Assembly: GCF_026151205.1 (NCBI RefSeq)
Contig: NC_087081.1
Span: forward strand, 5,451,246-5,515,245
DNA from: Bolinopsis microptera
Taxonomy: Eukaryota > Ctenophora > Tentaculata > Lobata > Bolinopsidae
DNA: 64,000 nucleotides
Direction: 5' to 3'
Shown here piece after piece: positions 45,811-57,621 of this stretch. A program made the translations under genes and the position numbers. A model generated the notes under the pieces. The model did no database searches, was not told where the DNA came from, and worked only from the letters and a program-made list of their open reading frames with translations. The first letter of the stretch is position 1, and every line of letters begins with the position of its first letter.

Positions 45811-46460
45811 TAAGTTAGCCAAATTCGGTGTGGCCATTACATGCCAAAAAAATTAGGACCGATTTGGTATGTTTATAACTTGCTTATTTGACGCTGACCA
45901 AAATGAATGGTGTATACCAGAACCAATGATATTTACACTTTGCACTTTTATACTTGAGGTTCACATGTATTCTCTTGACAGTACGTAAGTACGTTTTGCG
46001 TAGGATTAGGAAGTTGAAGTGCTAACCGCATCCATGAAATATTGCGAATGAGTAGACCGGTATAAACCTCGTGAGTTTGGAGTTATAGTTCTCATGTTTC
46101 AGTAAAGGTGTGTAACACGTCAGTGTTCCGCATCTTGATCAATCTATGAGAGTTATATGAGCACGTGTATGCTATGCAACTCTAAACTTATCATTATTTA
46201 GTATCACTATTTCTAAACATATCATAATGTCTAAACATATCATTACTGCTCACTAGTACGGTGAAATGAAAGGTCAACTTCTCGTTAACTCGTTAAGAAC
46301 TAATCAGGTACTTTCATGTAAAAGCGTGATACATTCGTTTCGCTGGCCGATATCCCAACTGATCTTCGCTGTTCCCATATAACTCTAATTAATATATGAT
46401 TGGTACACTTTGTTCGTTAGACCCGCGATATGTTCATTTGTACAGCGGGATCAACCACAG
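45811..46460. other. Intergenic, nothing recognised
   Basis: No exon or element supported. The right part may be promoter sequence for the candidate start at 46618. Confidence 0.4.
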
Positions 46461-46465
46461 TGCTC

Positions 46466-46721
46466 CTTTATTTATAAATACCCCAGCCAAACTAGTTGGT
46501 ATAGTGTGACCGTTAGCTGTGTGACCTATCAGCTATCTGCTTATAGTTGTGGTATCTTTTTAGTTTTGTATTTTTTTAGTTGATCCTTTAGTTATATCGA
46601 AGATGTGATTTGAAATAATGACGGAAGTATCTCGTGACAAATTCTCCACTTCGTCAATCAATTGTAACAGTGGTTACTCTGTTCTTCTGTTGTTACGACT
46701 TATTATAACATCAACAAAGGT
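46466..46721 (+). promoter_or_regulatory. Candidate promoter and first coding exon
   Basis: A TATA-like TTTATAAATA at about 46468 precedes an ATG at 46618 by 150 nt. The ORF from it contains a hydrophobic run (YSVLLLLRLIITS) and reaches the possible donor ACAAAG|GTCAAT at about 46716. The downstream acceptor TCTTCAG has been hit by a transposon at 46855. The gene model cannot be completed from sequence alone. Confidence 0.3.
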
Positions 46722-46854
46722 CAATGGCACCCTCTTTCTTGAATGGTGATTTTATCGAACCTGTTCTTTTTAAAAACCTGATGAATGTCCATATCGAATG
46801 AATTGTGAATTTTTCTAATGAAGCAGATTTTGTTTTTTTAATTATGTCTTCAGA

Positions 46855-47091
46855 GGTAACACAACATCTGTCCGACAGCACTATTTAATTGTGTTTGAAG
46901 TGATATCTCAAATTTGGCACATAGAAACTCGCTCAAACTTACACAGATATCCGTCCTATACAAACGAACCACCATACTTTATGGAAAGTTTCAAGAAAAT
47001 TTTACGGTAGGATCCTACATAAACTATTGTCCGAATAACCTTTTTGTCTGAGTCGGACAGATGTCGCTGTCGGACAAATGTCGCCCAATCG
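46855..47091. mobile_element. DNA element family G, copy 2 (237 bp), inserted at a splice-acceptor-like site
   Basis: Flanked by the perfect 8-bp duplication TCTTCAGA (46847-46854 and 47092-47099). Ends GGTAACACAACATCTGTCCG and GTCGCCCAATCG match the 19812-20229 copy in inverted orientation. The target is preceded by a T-rich tract and followed by open coding-like sequence, so the duplicated TCTTCAG may have been a 3' splice site. Confidence 0.85.
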
Positions 47092-47152
47092 TCTTCAGAT
47101 CCTGAAGGAACTGAAATATTTGAGAGACTTGCGTTTAAGGTTTCGGAGAAAA

Positions 47153-47860
47153 AAGTAAATACTCACGCATGTAGGCATTGTGTCCTATTAGTATTACCTT
47201 ATTACATTATATGGCCTGACTCAGCCTGACATTTCCGATTTTACCAGTACCACATAAGATTGTGGTTGTTCCGTCCTTCAGTAATTGATCCTAATGTGAT
47301 TTTTCAGGCCTCCAAAAACCCTATGCATTTCACTTGAACGTGGTTTCATTTTGGGAGAAGAATTATAAAAGTATGGGGGGAGGGGGTTTGTAATTTGGAA
47401 ATGGTAACACTAGTGTCATTTGCACACCATATATATGTGTACACTGTACTGTGTAGAAGTCATTACGGACGAAGTCTAAAAACCAAATTTCAGTTTCTAG
47501 ATTACGTAATATTTAAACAATCCCATATAATCATTTGCTTGCTCAGATTTCAGATATTTAAGCAAGTTAGCAAGCTTGTTCACATGGTTGCTAACTTGTT
47601 TAATATAGTTAGCAAACAAGCTAACAATTGTCCGCATAACAACGCGGGGACTGTTCAAATTTGCGTGATTACAGTTTGATGGTGCATTGAACATGCAAAG
47701 CCGCGCACCACGGTTTAGCTCACACAGTTTGGGGTTTTTGAGCAGTAATATCTGAAAATGATGTAGTTCTAGTTCTAGAGCATACGTAATTGCACAAAAT
47801 AAATTATGAGTAATGTGATTGCACTCCGCAAAGTTATATTGATCCGGGATAACAAGAATG
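47153..47860. other. Intergenic, nothing recognised
   Basis: No supported exon. A short AGCAAGTTAGCAAGCTTGTT palindromic region occurs near 47560-47630. Confidence 0.4.
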
Positions 47861-48077
47861 GGTATTTATTTGTGAAACTTGATTTCGAGATAGCAGTTGA
47901 CCAACAAACTATAAAACCAGTGACCGAACTTTCGGGGGGGTCCCGGACCCCAACCGCCAAACGGTGTCTGCGGGGCAGCCACGCCCATATTTGGTCCAAA
48001 TTAGGCCGAGTTTAGCCAAATACCCTGAACATGCCCCATACCCATATTTTATGTGCTCTTCTTGAAGCTAGTGGTCA

Positions 48078-48170
48078 CTTAACGGGTGATACTCGTAAAA
48101 TATCTGTTCCATATATTGGACCGTCGACGAGTCCAACTCGGCGCGCGTCCTGGTAGGTTGTAAACCTACA
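48078..48170. mobile_element. Hairpin element HP-B copy 2 (93 bp)
   Basis: Flanked by AGTGGTCAC (48070-48078 and 48171-48179; an 8- or 9-bp duplication). Compared with the 77-bp copy at 12343 it has an extra hairpin TTGGAC-GTCCAA. It ends in GTAGGTT-GTA-AACCTAC-AA and starts TTAACGGGTGATACTCGT, which resembles the HP-C start TTGACGGATGTTACTCGT. Confidence 0.88.
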
Positions 48171-48222
48171 AGTGGTCACCTGAACTCGTATATGAAATTT
48201 CATCTAGATTGGACAAAAATTA

Positions 48223-48653
48223 CAGAGTTGAAAAATACGTGAGATAATTTTTTAAATACGCCGTATTTTGCGTATTTTTGCTTAGAAATAAAATACGTCA
48301 AAAATACGTTAAAATACGTTTTTCTTGAAATTTCATTCAAAGACTAAAGTTATGTCATTCGTTTGCATTTTTTTCAGACACATTTCTATTTAACTTCAAC
48401 GCTTTAATGCTTTGGTAGGTATAGCACGTGCCCAGTACTCTGAAGTCATATGCGAGGTGAAAAACGACAGAGCTACGCGAGTTTTGATAAAATCGTAAAT
48501 TTATATAAAGCAATAGTACTTATTACTTTATTGGAGCTATCAATGGTACAATAACACTTATTACGTATTTTATTCAACGAAAATAAAATACGCCGTATTT
48601 AACGTATTTTTGATATTTTATAAAATTCGTAAAATACGTATTTTTCAACTCTG
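48223..48653. mobile_element. hAT/Tol2-type MITE (431 bp)
   Basis: Perfect 18-bp inverted ends CAGAGTTGAAAAATACGT (48223-48240 and complement 48636-48653). The CAGAG start is typical of hAT elements. Flanks ACAAAAATTA and ACAAAAATGA suggest a duplication of 8 to 10 bp. Subterminal AAAATACG motifs are abundant. Confidence 0.85.
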
Positions 48654-49319
48654 ACAAAAATGACTGGCCGCCAAAAAAATTTGGCGGCCAAATTCCAAAA
48701 TTTTCTCACAAAAATTCAAAATTTTGCCGCCAATTTTTTTGAGGCCTAAATCAAAAATCCGTATTTAAAATAAGGTGAAAATGCGATTTCGAGTCGATTC
48801 AACTGATTGAGTTGTTACAATTTTAATGAGATCAATTCCGCGAATATCGCGAACCAAGATACGGGCAATTTAGTTCATTTTTTATGGTTTTTTCGCCTTA
48901 TAGTATCCACATTTAAACAGATATAAAGCTATAACTTACAGAGAATACGTAGTTTAGTAAGTTTCATTCAAAAATATTGATATTTGCCTAATTCATGGGA
49001 CGAAATCTACCAAATTTGGTGCGTATGACCAAATATGGGCATATGGTTTTTTGCTCATAACTCAATCATTTTTTGTCCAATCTTGATGAAATTTCATATA
49101 CGAGTTCAGGTGACCACTAGCTACAAGAAGAGCACATAAAATATGGGTATGGGGCATGTTCAGGGTATTTGGCTAAATTCGGCCTAATTTGGACCAAATA
49201 TGGGTGTGGCTGCCCCGCGGGCACCGTTTGGCGGTTGGGGTCCGGGACCTCAAAAGGTTGGTCACTGGTCTTAGTTTGTTGGTCAACTGCTATCCCCCCC
49301 CCTTAAATGGCATAACGCT

Positions 49320-50180
49320 CAATTGCACTCACGTCTAAAGCCGACCAATTTTACTCACAATATTAATTTTAGCCAATAAATATGACACGTACAATAAAGC
49401 AGCCCTGAAAACACGTACTACGTTTTATTTTTGTTGTGAGAATATATTTTCCCAATTCGTGTGAGAACACAGCTTATTTCTAAAATGTCATTTCGGTGCC
49501 AGCTTATATATCTGCCTGAGAATCGGTTCTGAATTTTTAATCGTTTCTCAATTTTGCTACGCAACTGCAATGACATGTGCCTTATGTTTTAATGTATGGA
49601 GAAATTAAATATCCCTGTGATATTTATCCGTGCATGTTTATTATTTTTGTTTTATGTTCACAATATATAACAGTAGTGACTTTGTTTGGTTCAATTTCCC
49701 TCGTGAGTTTATTATTATACGTATTAATACGCATAAACGTCTTTGGTTCTCAATGAAAACACCATGTACTGCTATTACATTGTAAATGGTACTATCATCA
49801 ATACTTCTATCATGTATACTTTAAAATTCAAGAAAATACCATATTTATGATAATTCCGGATCGAGATGCAAAATGTAATTTATGGCTAACAGTAACATTA
49901 ACAACCGAAATGTTAAATGAATTATTAAATGGGCTTCTACAAGAACTAAGCTGAAAATTCCAAATATTAATACAGTTGTTTTACATAGTGTGCATCACAA
50001 ATATATATTCCTGCGTCTTCGTTTACATACGCTGCAGATTTTATTTAAAAAGTTAGTTGCACTTTCACAAGATGAATATATTCGGCTGCAATTGGAGCTC
50101 AACAATTGTGTTCCTCTGTTTGGAGCAACTCGTTCTATGGTAACAAGTTACTCTGCATGACTATCTACTTGTCTCTCTTC
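49320..50180. other. Intergenic upstream of the sushi-type gene
   Basis: AT-rich, with no exon, repeat or element supported. Confidence 0.45.
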
Positions 50181-50187
50181 TTGACAA

Positions 50188-50298
50188 TGCGCACGTGACG
50201 AGTCACGTGGTTGCTTGGCGACACATTTTGACTCTATTCAGTTAGCACGTGGTTACTGAGCAGCTCGTTAATAAAGGTCACGTGCGAGTCACGTGCAC
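50188..50298 (+). promoter_or_regulatory. Five CACGTG sites upstream of the sushi-type gene
   Basis: Five CACGTG palindromes lie in about 110 bp, most with the flanks GTCACGTG or CACGTGAC, roughly 650-760 bp before the predicted start codon at 50950. This is the one E-box cluster with a plausible downstream gene. Control by a bHLH-zip factor is inferred. Confidence 0.5.
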
Positions 50299-50774
50299 GA
50301 GTTACTTGGTTTTAGCTCGACAAGTTGCAATCATTTCTTGATAAATCGCTCGTTGACGTTGCGTTTAGATCATCTGTTTACACCCCGATATCATCTGTTA
50401 TCAGTATTTTACTTTCAAGTGTCAGTTCTTTCTAACCTGAACAACTTTGTTAAGTTCACTCCACGCCTACTTAATCTATTATTGCTCAATTGAGGTCCGT
50501 TTACATCACATTTATGTCACATGGGTCATTTCAGTTTCTCTTTCTAAACCATTACTCGAAACTGATTCTAGCAGCAGATAAATACCAATTAAACTTCTTT
50601 AATGATTAATCTTCAACCAGCTTTGTGTTTATCGTCCAGTTCTTCTTTCATTTCCAAATTATGTTTTTCTTGAATTATCTGATTCAATTTTCAACTTATT
50701 TTTAGTTTGATTTAAGTATTGGCTTTGCAGTCATTTGAATATTGCCACATATTGTACAATTTTCATTTCTCTCT

Positions 50775-50947
50775 TTCAATGATTCAATTCAAACACGAGA
50801 AAGTATTTTAGCTCTTCGTAACAATTCAACTCAAACACAAGGAAATATTTCAGCTCGTCTTAATAATTCAACTGAAACTCAAGGAAATATTCCAGCTCCT
50901 CTAATAATCAACCCAAACACAAGGAAATATTTTAGCTCCTCGTAACT
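50775..50947 (+). repeat. Roughly 43-bp repeat, four copies, abutting the start codon
   Basis: AATTCAACTCAAACACAAGG and AAATATTTTAGCTCCTCGTA alternate through four diverged copies, ending 3 bp before the ATG of the sushi-type gene. An upstream ORF from 50742 runs through them and stops at 50945. If transcribed, this would be a repeat-encoded uORF directly preceding the main start. Confidence 0.7.
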
Positions 50948-50949
50948 CG

Positions 50950-53900
50950 ATGTCGGGGCCAGTGGTGATAGTCGCTCTTCTGAGCTGTATGCAGATAGCA
51001 AGTGCATTGACGCGGTGTAACTACCAAGTAGACCTGATTGAGCCCTACCTGGGTGCACAAGAGAACCTTTACTGTTTTGACGATGACGGAATCGATCATG
51101 TTGTGTGAGTATTTTTTATTTTCTTTATGACTTCCTGTTACATTGGATTTGAATTCAAATTTAAAGTGGTAGAAGCCTTTACACCGTACACAAAAACGTG
51201 TTGAAGTTATATTTGCTCATATGATATGGACTAGCAGGAACCCGTGTTTCTCTAAAGTGGTATCAAGAGACATTAAGACATTAGACAATGTTGTTTATTT
51301 AATTTGTGATTTTGACACCACCTGGGCCCTGGAGGTCCATTTTTCGAAACCTAAATTGTTTATTCCTTGGCCAATTTTTATTTATACTGACCAAAAGGCT
51401 ATAAAAGCATTCGACCCAGCCAACAAAATTTCAAAAGTATATTTTTCACGGTTTTCGCGGAAAGTCTTGAAGTCGTGCTGTTAGTAAAATGGTAACAGAT
51501 ATATATATATATAATATATATCGTCTAGCTTTATATATAGTAAAATAAAGAAAATCGTTAAATAATTTGTAAAAATCAATCCTCATCTTCTCTTCAGTGA
51601 CGAAAGTTCTCGACTGTGCTCAGAGGACTTCTCTTCAAGAACCGACGGAATGGGTAAGAACTTATTTAGAAATATCCCGGTGGCATCAAGAGTTCAACTT
51701 GGAACAATGAAATAGGATAGTCAACAGAAGTCATGAAAATATACGGATTAACCGAGTGATTCCTAACATTTTATATACACTCCGCTGATGTATCACTCTT
51801 CAAAATTTAAGATGTGATGTTGGTAACTAACAGTTACCTTGGTAACTGACAGTTAACTATTTCAGATGTACGATGTGGAGCTGAATTCACTTTGGTAGGA
51901 TACTCATTCTATCCCTGTGACACAGAAACAGGTGTCCTAGCAACCATTCTGGTAGAGGACGCTACCCTGACCCAACACTCTGCATGTGTTGCCAATGTTA
52001 ACATTACCCGCGATGTCTGCACTGGAGTTGATGTGAGCAGCTGTTCTTCTTTTCTTTTCGACAATAAAACAATAATTTTGAGACATTCTCTTTTCATAAC
52101 TTTGCAGAATTTCTTTACAATGAGTGAATATGTTGATATTTGTAGGTTGCGTCAGAAGTGAGCAAGCTGAAGGTAAACCAGGAGTTCGGAGATGTCGCAA
52201 ATATTGACTTGGTCCTTGAGGACGATACTGAATTTGGTAAGATTTTATTTTCTCTAATCTTAATGCTATTTCTTAATAATAATATAATCATCGTGGCGCC
52301 AGTTTCATGGTTATTGGGTATTTCATAACTTATTGGTAACTAAATAAATGGTTATTCATGTGCTCACTATTTGCTCACTATTTGCTCACTATTTGCTCAC
52401 TATTTGCTCAATATTTGCTCACTATTTGCTCACTATTTGCTCACTATTTGCTCGCTATTTGCTCACTATTTGCTCACTATTTGCTCGCTATTTGCTCACT
52501 CTTTGCTATTTGCTCAATATTAATCACTCACTGTTTCAGTGCAATACGCTTTTGCCTGCGACGAAGGATTTGGCTTCCAGGCTGATGTTGATACCCCAGT
52601 TTACGGTTACTGCAGTGGAAACGTCGACGGAAATTCTTACAACCTTACTTCTTCAGATGGATGTTACGGTAATTAACTGTTTATCTAACTTGAAAGGATG
52701 GGAAACATGTTAACTACCCTTTAAGCCTTTAGTTGCATGTCCAGTACGTAACGGTATAAAGAACGAATATCATCACAGCTTAAATGAAACCATTCTACTA
52801 AAAGTAGATATTCATATACAACAAATATAAAAGTACATGTGGTGCTCGAGCGTTTCTCACGTAGAATTAATTCAGACGTGTTAATCTGAGAAATTGTGCA
52901 GGAATTATAATCTTGTTTTCCCAAAATTAATGACTGGCAGGGAAAAAATAAGTACCTCCTATAAATCTAATATAATCCGACCAAAATTATCGAAAATTCA
53001 AATTTTTCCTATACGCGAGACCCTCAAAATGGGCGTGGCAAAAACGAGTATGGCAATTGGCAGTTAGATAAAAATGTGCAACAAGTCTAATTATGTTTGT
53101 AGGGATATTAACTACCAGTACTATATTCCGTTGAGAAATCCTTGTGAACATTCCGATCCAACGGAACCCTCAAATCGACCACTTTTCACCTGACTATACG
53201 GCCAGTTCCCAAAGATTTAGAGACGAATATTTAAAACAAACATTGCATTATTGGTCGGATGATTTCTTTATCTTTCAGAGTTGTGCTCACCCGACAACAC
53301 AAACCAAGAAGGAGTCACTCTGAATTTGGATGAGGGATCCCGACATGGAGCTAGCGTTTCCGCTGAGGTATATTACATAACCGGATACAATTATATATAG
53401 CAAAGCATGAAAACTGGTTTAGATTATTATGACATCTCGGTGTATCCAAGCGTTAAGCGTATCAAAGCAATATGATGAAATCCTCAACAAACGTCGAAAC
53501 TATTGGGAGAGATTATTAGATTTTACCATGAAATTAACCTAGGTTGTCTGCCCAAGTGGATTTGAAATCGCTTTCGACGCTGAGGCAGAGTACTCGTATA
53601 CTTGTGCCGGAGTCAAAGAGGGAACAGCCAACGCTGGAGTGTACGATTGTGGAGAAGGATGCCCTGAGTGCCTTGGTACTAGATTGTATATATTGTATTT
53701 AATAATAGATGTATGGTGAATGCTTATATATATTACTAATATTTATATTCAAATCAGTGCTAAAAATACCTAGAAAATGCCTTCAATATGAATAAACCAC
53801 CTCAGCCCAATGCCCGGCCAACCCCACCGCGGAGCAGATCAGCAACTTCGCAGATGTAGAAAACCTTGCAAGTGTTTCCATTGCCGTCCCTGCTTCTTCA

Positions 53901-56528
53901 GGACAGACTGTCTTGGCTGAGGTCACTTGTGCTGAAGGGTAAGCAACAAAATTGTAGCGATGCCAACAAATAATTAGGCAATTATTTATCTACTGATTCA
54001 AACTGTTGAAATAAAAGTGTTCAGAAACGAATCAGTGACTCAGTGAATTAAATTAGAAAAGATCACATACTACTTCGAATATACTGATCTGAATCTCAAT
54101 TCACTTTTACTCTTAGAACTTCTCTGGCCTTTGACGCCGAAACCCAGTACGATCTCCAGTGCAACAGCAATGAAAATAGCACCGAAAACAACGGAGTTTG
54201 GACCATAGTTAACGATCTTCCTGTCTGTCACCGTAAGAAATATTTGATATTCCTTGTCATCGATATTTGTGGACATTATCTCCCGATTTAACGTCCATGT
54301 TTAACTTTATACATGCTCAATTATATATATTTTCTGTCATTAGAAATACGCGATATATTTTCAAGCATAAGTCATAAGTTATTTTTAAGTGCTTGTCTGG
54401 GATGTTTAGATTAAATACTGCTGAGTATAAATTTTATCTTGAAAGTAGTGTCATTAAACTTAAATTCATTATTGTTATTACAAATCGACGTTATTCAAGT
54501 TCAACTCACCAAATTTTTAACTCGCGACTTCAAGTGCTTCAATTATTCACTGTCGACAAATTATTTTAGTGAGAGTATTATACTTATTACAGGAAATATC
54601 AAAGATCAGGATAAAATAAACTAACAATTATTCGATTTCAGCTGGATGTGGAAGTGACAATGTTGAAGAAATTGAAAATGTTGATACCGTTATCATCGGC
54701 GCAAATGGAATTCAGGGCGAGGCAAAAACTGGTAAGCTAAATTTTGGTTTTTTTAAAGAAAGAAAATGTTATACAAGTACAGTAAATTTTAGATACGTTG
54801 TTACAAGAAGATAGTTATGAAAAGTATCACGAAATTTCAAAACATAATAAAAACTACGTAATTAGTTGATAATTTTATGTTATTCCTAATTTAGTTTGAT
54901 TTAATTCAATCTAATTACAAACTAACTTCAGGTGTTGTAAGTTGTGCTGCTGGTTATGCTTTAGCTGAAAATGTTAATATGGTATTCGAGTTTACTTGCA
55001 GCGAAGGAACTTTCTACGCTTCTGCTGGAGTGCCCGAGTGCCTGAGTAAGTTACATTTACAATCTATTTAACCTCTATTTTTATATAGCTTCCAGAATCT
55101 AAATCTTTTACTTCCTCCGATTACCAACTTTTCTAAATTCAAACTCCTCCCTTTTCAGAGGAATGCTCTGTCCCCGAGAGTGAGGAGTTTACTTTCTACA
55201 ATGGAGATATGGAGGTTATGGAGGCTGGAAATGCTGTGTCACCTGGAAGGAATCACGTCGAGGTAAGCATGGAATAAACTACACCCTGACCCTGCTATGG
55301 TCACCATGGTGGTAGTTGGTACTGTATAAAAATCGAAAACAATCGTTTTCGAATAAAAAATGTTCTTAGCTAGATTACTTTTATCCAGTTCACTAAATCC
55401 ATATTCAGGTAAGATGTGCTAATGACACACTCAACCTGGTCGGACCCCCCACTATGAGTTGCACCCCTGAGGGTGATCTGGTTCATGATGATGCCAATCC
55501 CCCATTCTGCGCCGGTAAGTTTTTGCTTAATTTTCCTACGCTCGATTAGCAGTCATCGGTGCTCGGATGATCCTCGAAAATTCTTCGGCAGTTCAATCTT
55601 CTTATGTTTAATCTGTATTGAACTTGTACCCTTTACGTTAATAATGGGGCAGCTACTAGCTTTAATAGCCACGCAATATTAAAAAGATTTCTTACTTCTT
55701 AATGTAGCACGATACTTGGTTCAAGTTTGTGGTTTAACTCGAGTTTAACCATTTCAATCTCAGATACTATCATCTGCAACGCACCCAACGTACAGAAGGG
55801 ATCAACACACACTGGAAACAACCTCGAGATTGGAGGAGTCTACACAATTAGCTGTGACCCCAGCCATTGGTTTGACACTCAAACAGTGAAAGATTTTAAC
55901 CCCGGAGATTTGACCGCAAATGGATATTCTGAAACATCCGTCGAATGCGCAGGAGAGGATCTCCCAGAGTTCATTTGCTACTGTAAGTATTTTGAACTAG
56001 CTAAGCCAGATAAACTCCCTATAACCCCGCATAAACCCGTTATAAACCACCTTATATTTATAAACCACCTTATGAACCCAACCATTGTTTCTCTGCATAA
56101 TTCCTCAGCTGCTCTTACTAAACCAATAATCCACAGTCGGATGTCTTGCTCCCGATTTCGCTGGAGGTGCTACATATCCAGACATGGCCGAGTCGGGTTC
56201 AGCACCATATGAGATGGGAGCTGTTGTTAACTTTGAGTGTCTCGCGGGAGCCGGAATAGTTCGTTACTTTAGAATTATTTTACTTTTACTTTATATTTAC
56301 TTTTCAGTGATTCTTTAGTTCATTATCTTCGAATTAATGTTTTAATATGTCATAATATTTCTGTGTTGTGATAATATTTCTGCTGGATATAACGATCTAA
56401 CGTTTCAGGAGGAGGGAAGTGCTGAAGCAACTTGTGAAGTAGGGGGAATTGGTGCCCCAGTTTGTGGCGCTTGCTCTTTCGCTCTCTCCTTAATCCTCTC
56501 CTTCGCTCTGCTCCTGACTCTTTTGTAA
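50950..56528 (+). CDS. Sushi/CCP-like repeat surface protein, 16 exons, probable GPI anchor
   Basis: Sixteen exons join in phase into 648 codons: 50950-51104, 51598-51653, 51866-52032, 52146-52236, 52540-52668, 53279-53367, 53543-53675, 53806-53938, 54117-54232, 54642-54731, 54932-55045, 55159-55262, 55409-55514, 55764-55982, 56137-56258, 56409-56528. All are AG-GT bounded; the last donor (GTTCGT) is weak. After a signal peptide (MSGPVVIVALLSCMQIASA) come about seven Cys-rich modules, most encoded by two exons and often with phase-1 outer borders, as in CCP domains. The module ending NPPFCA at exon 13 is the most typical. The C-terminus is a hydrophobic tail (FALSLILSFALLLTLL) with no cytoplasmic residues, as in GPI signals. 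CCP proteins act in complement-like recognition and adhesion; the ligand here is unknown. The modules are divergent, so an unnamed Cys-rich fold related to CCP remains possible. Confidence 0.85.
52355..52517. repeat. 12-bp minisatellite TTTGCTCACTAT
   Basis: About 13 copies within intron 4 of the sushi-type gene, with GCTCGC and CTCAAT variants. The open frames through it are repeat artefacts. Confidence 0.95.
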
Positions 56529-57186
56529 AGAGTAAGTGATCCCCAACATCATATTACCGCCCTAACGTCACTAGGCAACGCTTCCCGCGTGCTCACACGT
56601 GCAACTAGGGATTCTGTTCTGAGATATTTGAACTGATGTAAATTGAGAAGTACTGATACCATGGTAACGGTGAACTCTCACTATCTCAGAGGAACAAGAA
56701 TATAGAATCTGAGATTAAAGATTTTGCAAATGACACCATTACCTTGTCACGTGATTACCATGGTGATCAGAGGATTGGAGACTTTTAGGGGGAATTATTG
56801 GATCACCCGCGATCCTGGGATTTTTATCACAAAATCAAAATTATTTTGTTATTCATTTTTCAGTGTTGAGACTCAAGGTATTAAAACATTTAAAAAACAT
56901 GCCACCATTAAAAGTTATTATTTTACGATTTGTGGGTTAAATTGGGACACTTAAAGTTTAAGTTTGCGATCGTTATTTATTTAAAATTTGGATGAATTTT
57001 TAATCATGTTTTTATAGTGTACCAGTTCAGTGGTGCACACCCTGCTGGCGTGTTTCCAGTTACAGATGGAGTTTCGTATATTTTGCTAAACCTGTGCCTC
57101 GTTATTGTGTTTTGTAATCATAGTCATGATAAGGCTGCCCGACTTTGGATAACCAAGTGATCCGACCACGATATATACGTCATCAG
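56529..57186. other. 3' flank of the sushi-type gene
   Basis: Probably the 3' UTR followed by spacer. An ATTAAA near 56714 could serve in polyadenylation. No coding is seen. Confidence 0.4.
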
Positions 57187-57431
57187 GATTAAACAGGACA
57201 AAATTAATTAAGCTTAAAGCACCGTGGGGACTTAGAGAAGCTGACATCACAGTGCTGGCAAGCACGACCGTCGCCATTACACTCACCATACTATTTACCA
57301 CCATATACTATTATATCCTCTTTATTGTTTTTAAGGCATTAAAACTCATCGAAAATGTTCAAGGCCGGGGTGTTCAAGGCCGGGGCCTAAAAACAAAATT
57401 AGTCAAGTTTTTGTTTAACTTTATGGAGTGA
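57187..57431 (+). CDS. Candidate transmembrane exon
   Basis: After a possible acceptor (ACGTCATCAG, ending at 57186) a plus-strand frame stays open to a stop at 57429. It encodes a hydrophobic span (TVAITLTILFTTIYYYILFI) flanked by basic residues, a typical membrane helix with positive ends. The antisense frame also opens (72 codons). No upstream exon of matching phase was found. It might be an alternative 3' exon of the sushi-type gene or part of another gene. Confidence 0.3.
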
Positions 57432-57601
57432 ATATCGTACAACGCTCTGGCCATACATAGCAAAGTTAAATGAATTAGAAAGCTTATCCTGAATACTGTA
57501 ACTTAAGTATGAAGGGAAGGTTTTTTGTTTATTCTGTTACATTACAATCGTGGTCCTATTATCGGTTATTTTTAATCTGTTAAACTTATTAATTCAAAAT
57601 A

Positions 57602-57621
57602 GGGGGGGGGGGGGGGGGGGG
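57602..57621. repeat. G homopolymer run
   Basis: About 20 consecutive G residues in AT-rich sequence. Confidence 0.85.

Larger units (their letters stand above)
47863..49302. mobile_element. Foldback family F element with two nested insertions
   Basis: The left arm (GTGAAACTTGATTTCGAGAT onward) and the right arm (complement, ending TTGGTCAACTGCTATC next to a C run) share about 200-400 bp. The left arm is interrupted by an HP-B element (48078-48170) and by a hAT-type MITE (48223-48653). Sequence across the junctions continues as in the uninterrupted copies, which orders the insertions in time. No transposase. Confidence 0.85.

Noticed and set aside
51221-51484. 87-codon ORF in intron 1 of the sushi-type gene
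   Set aside because: No acceptor-donor pair in phase with exons 1 and 2, and no domain.
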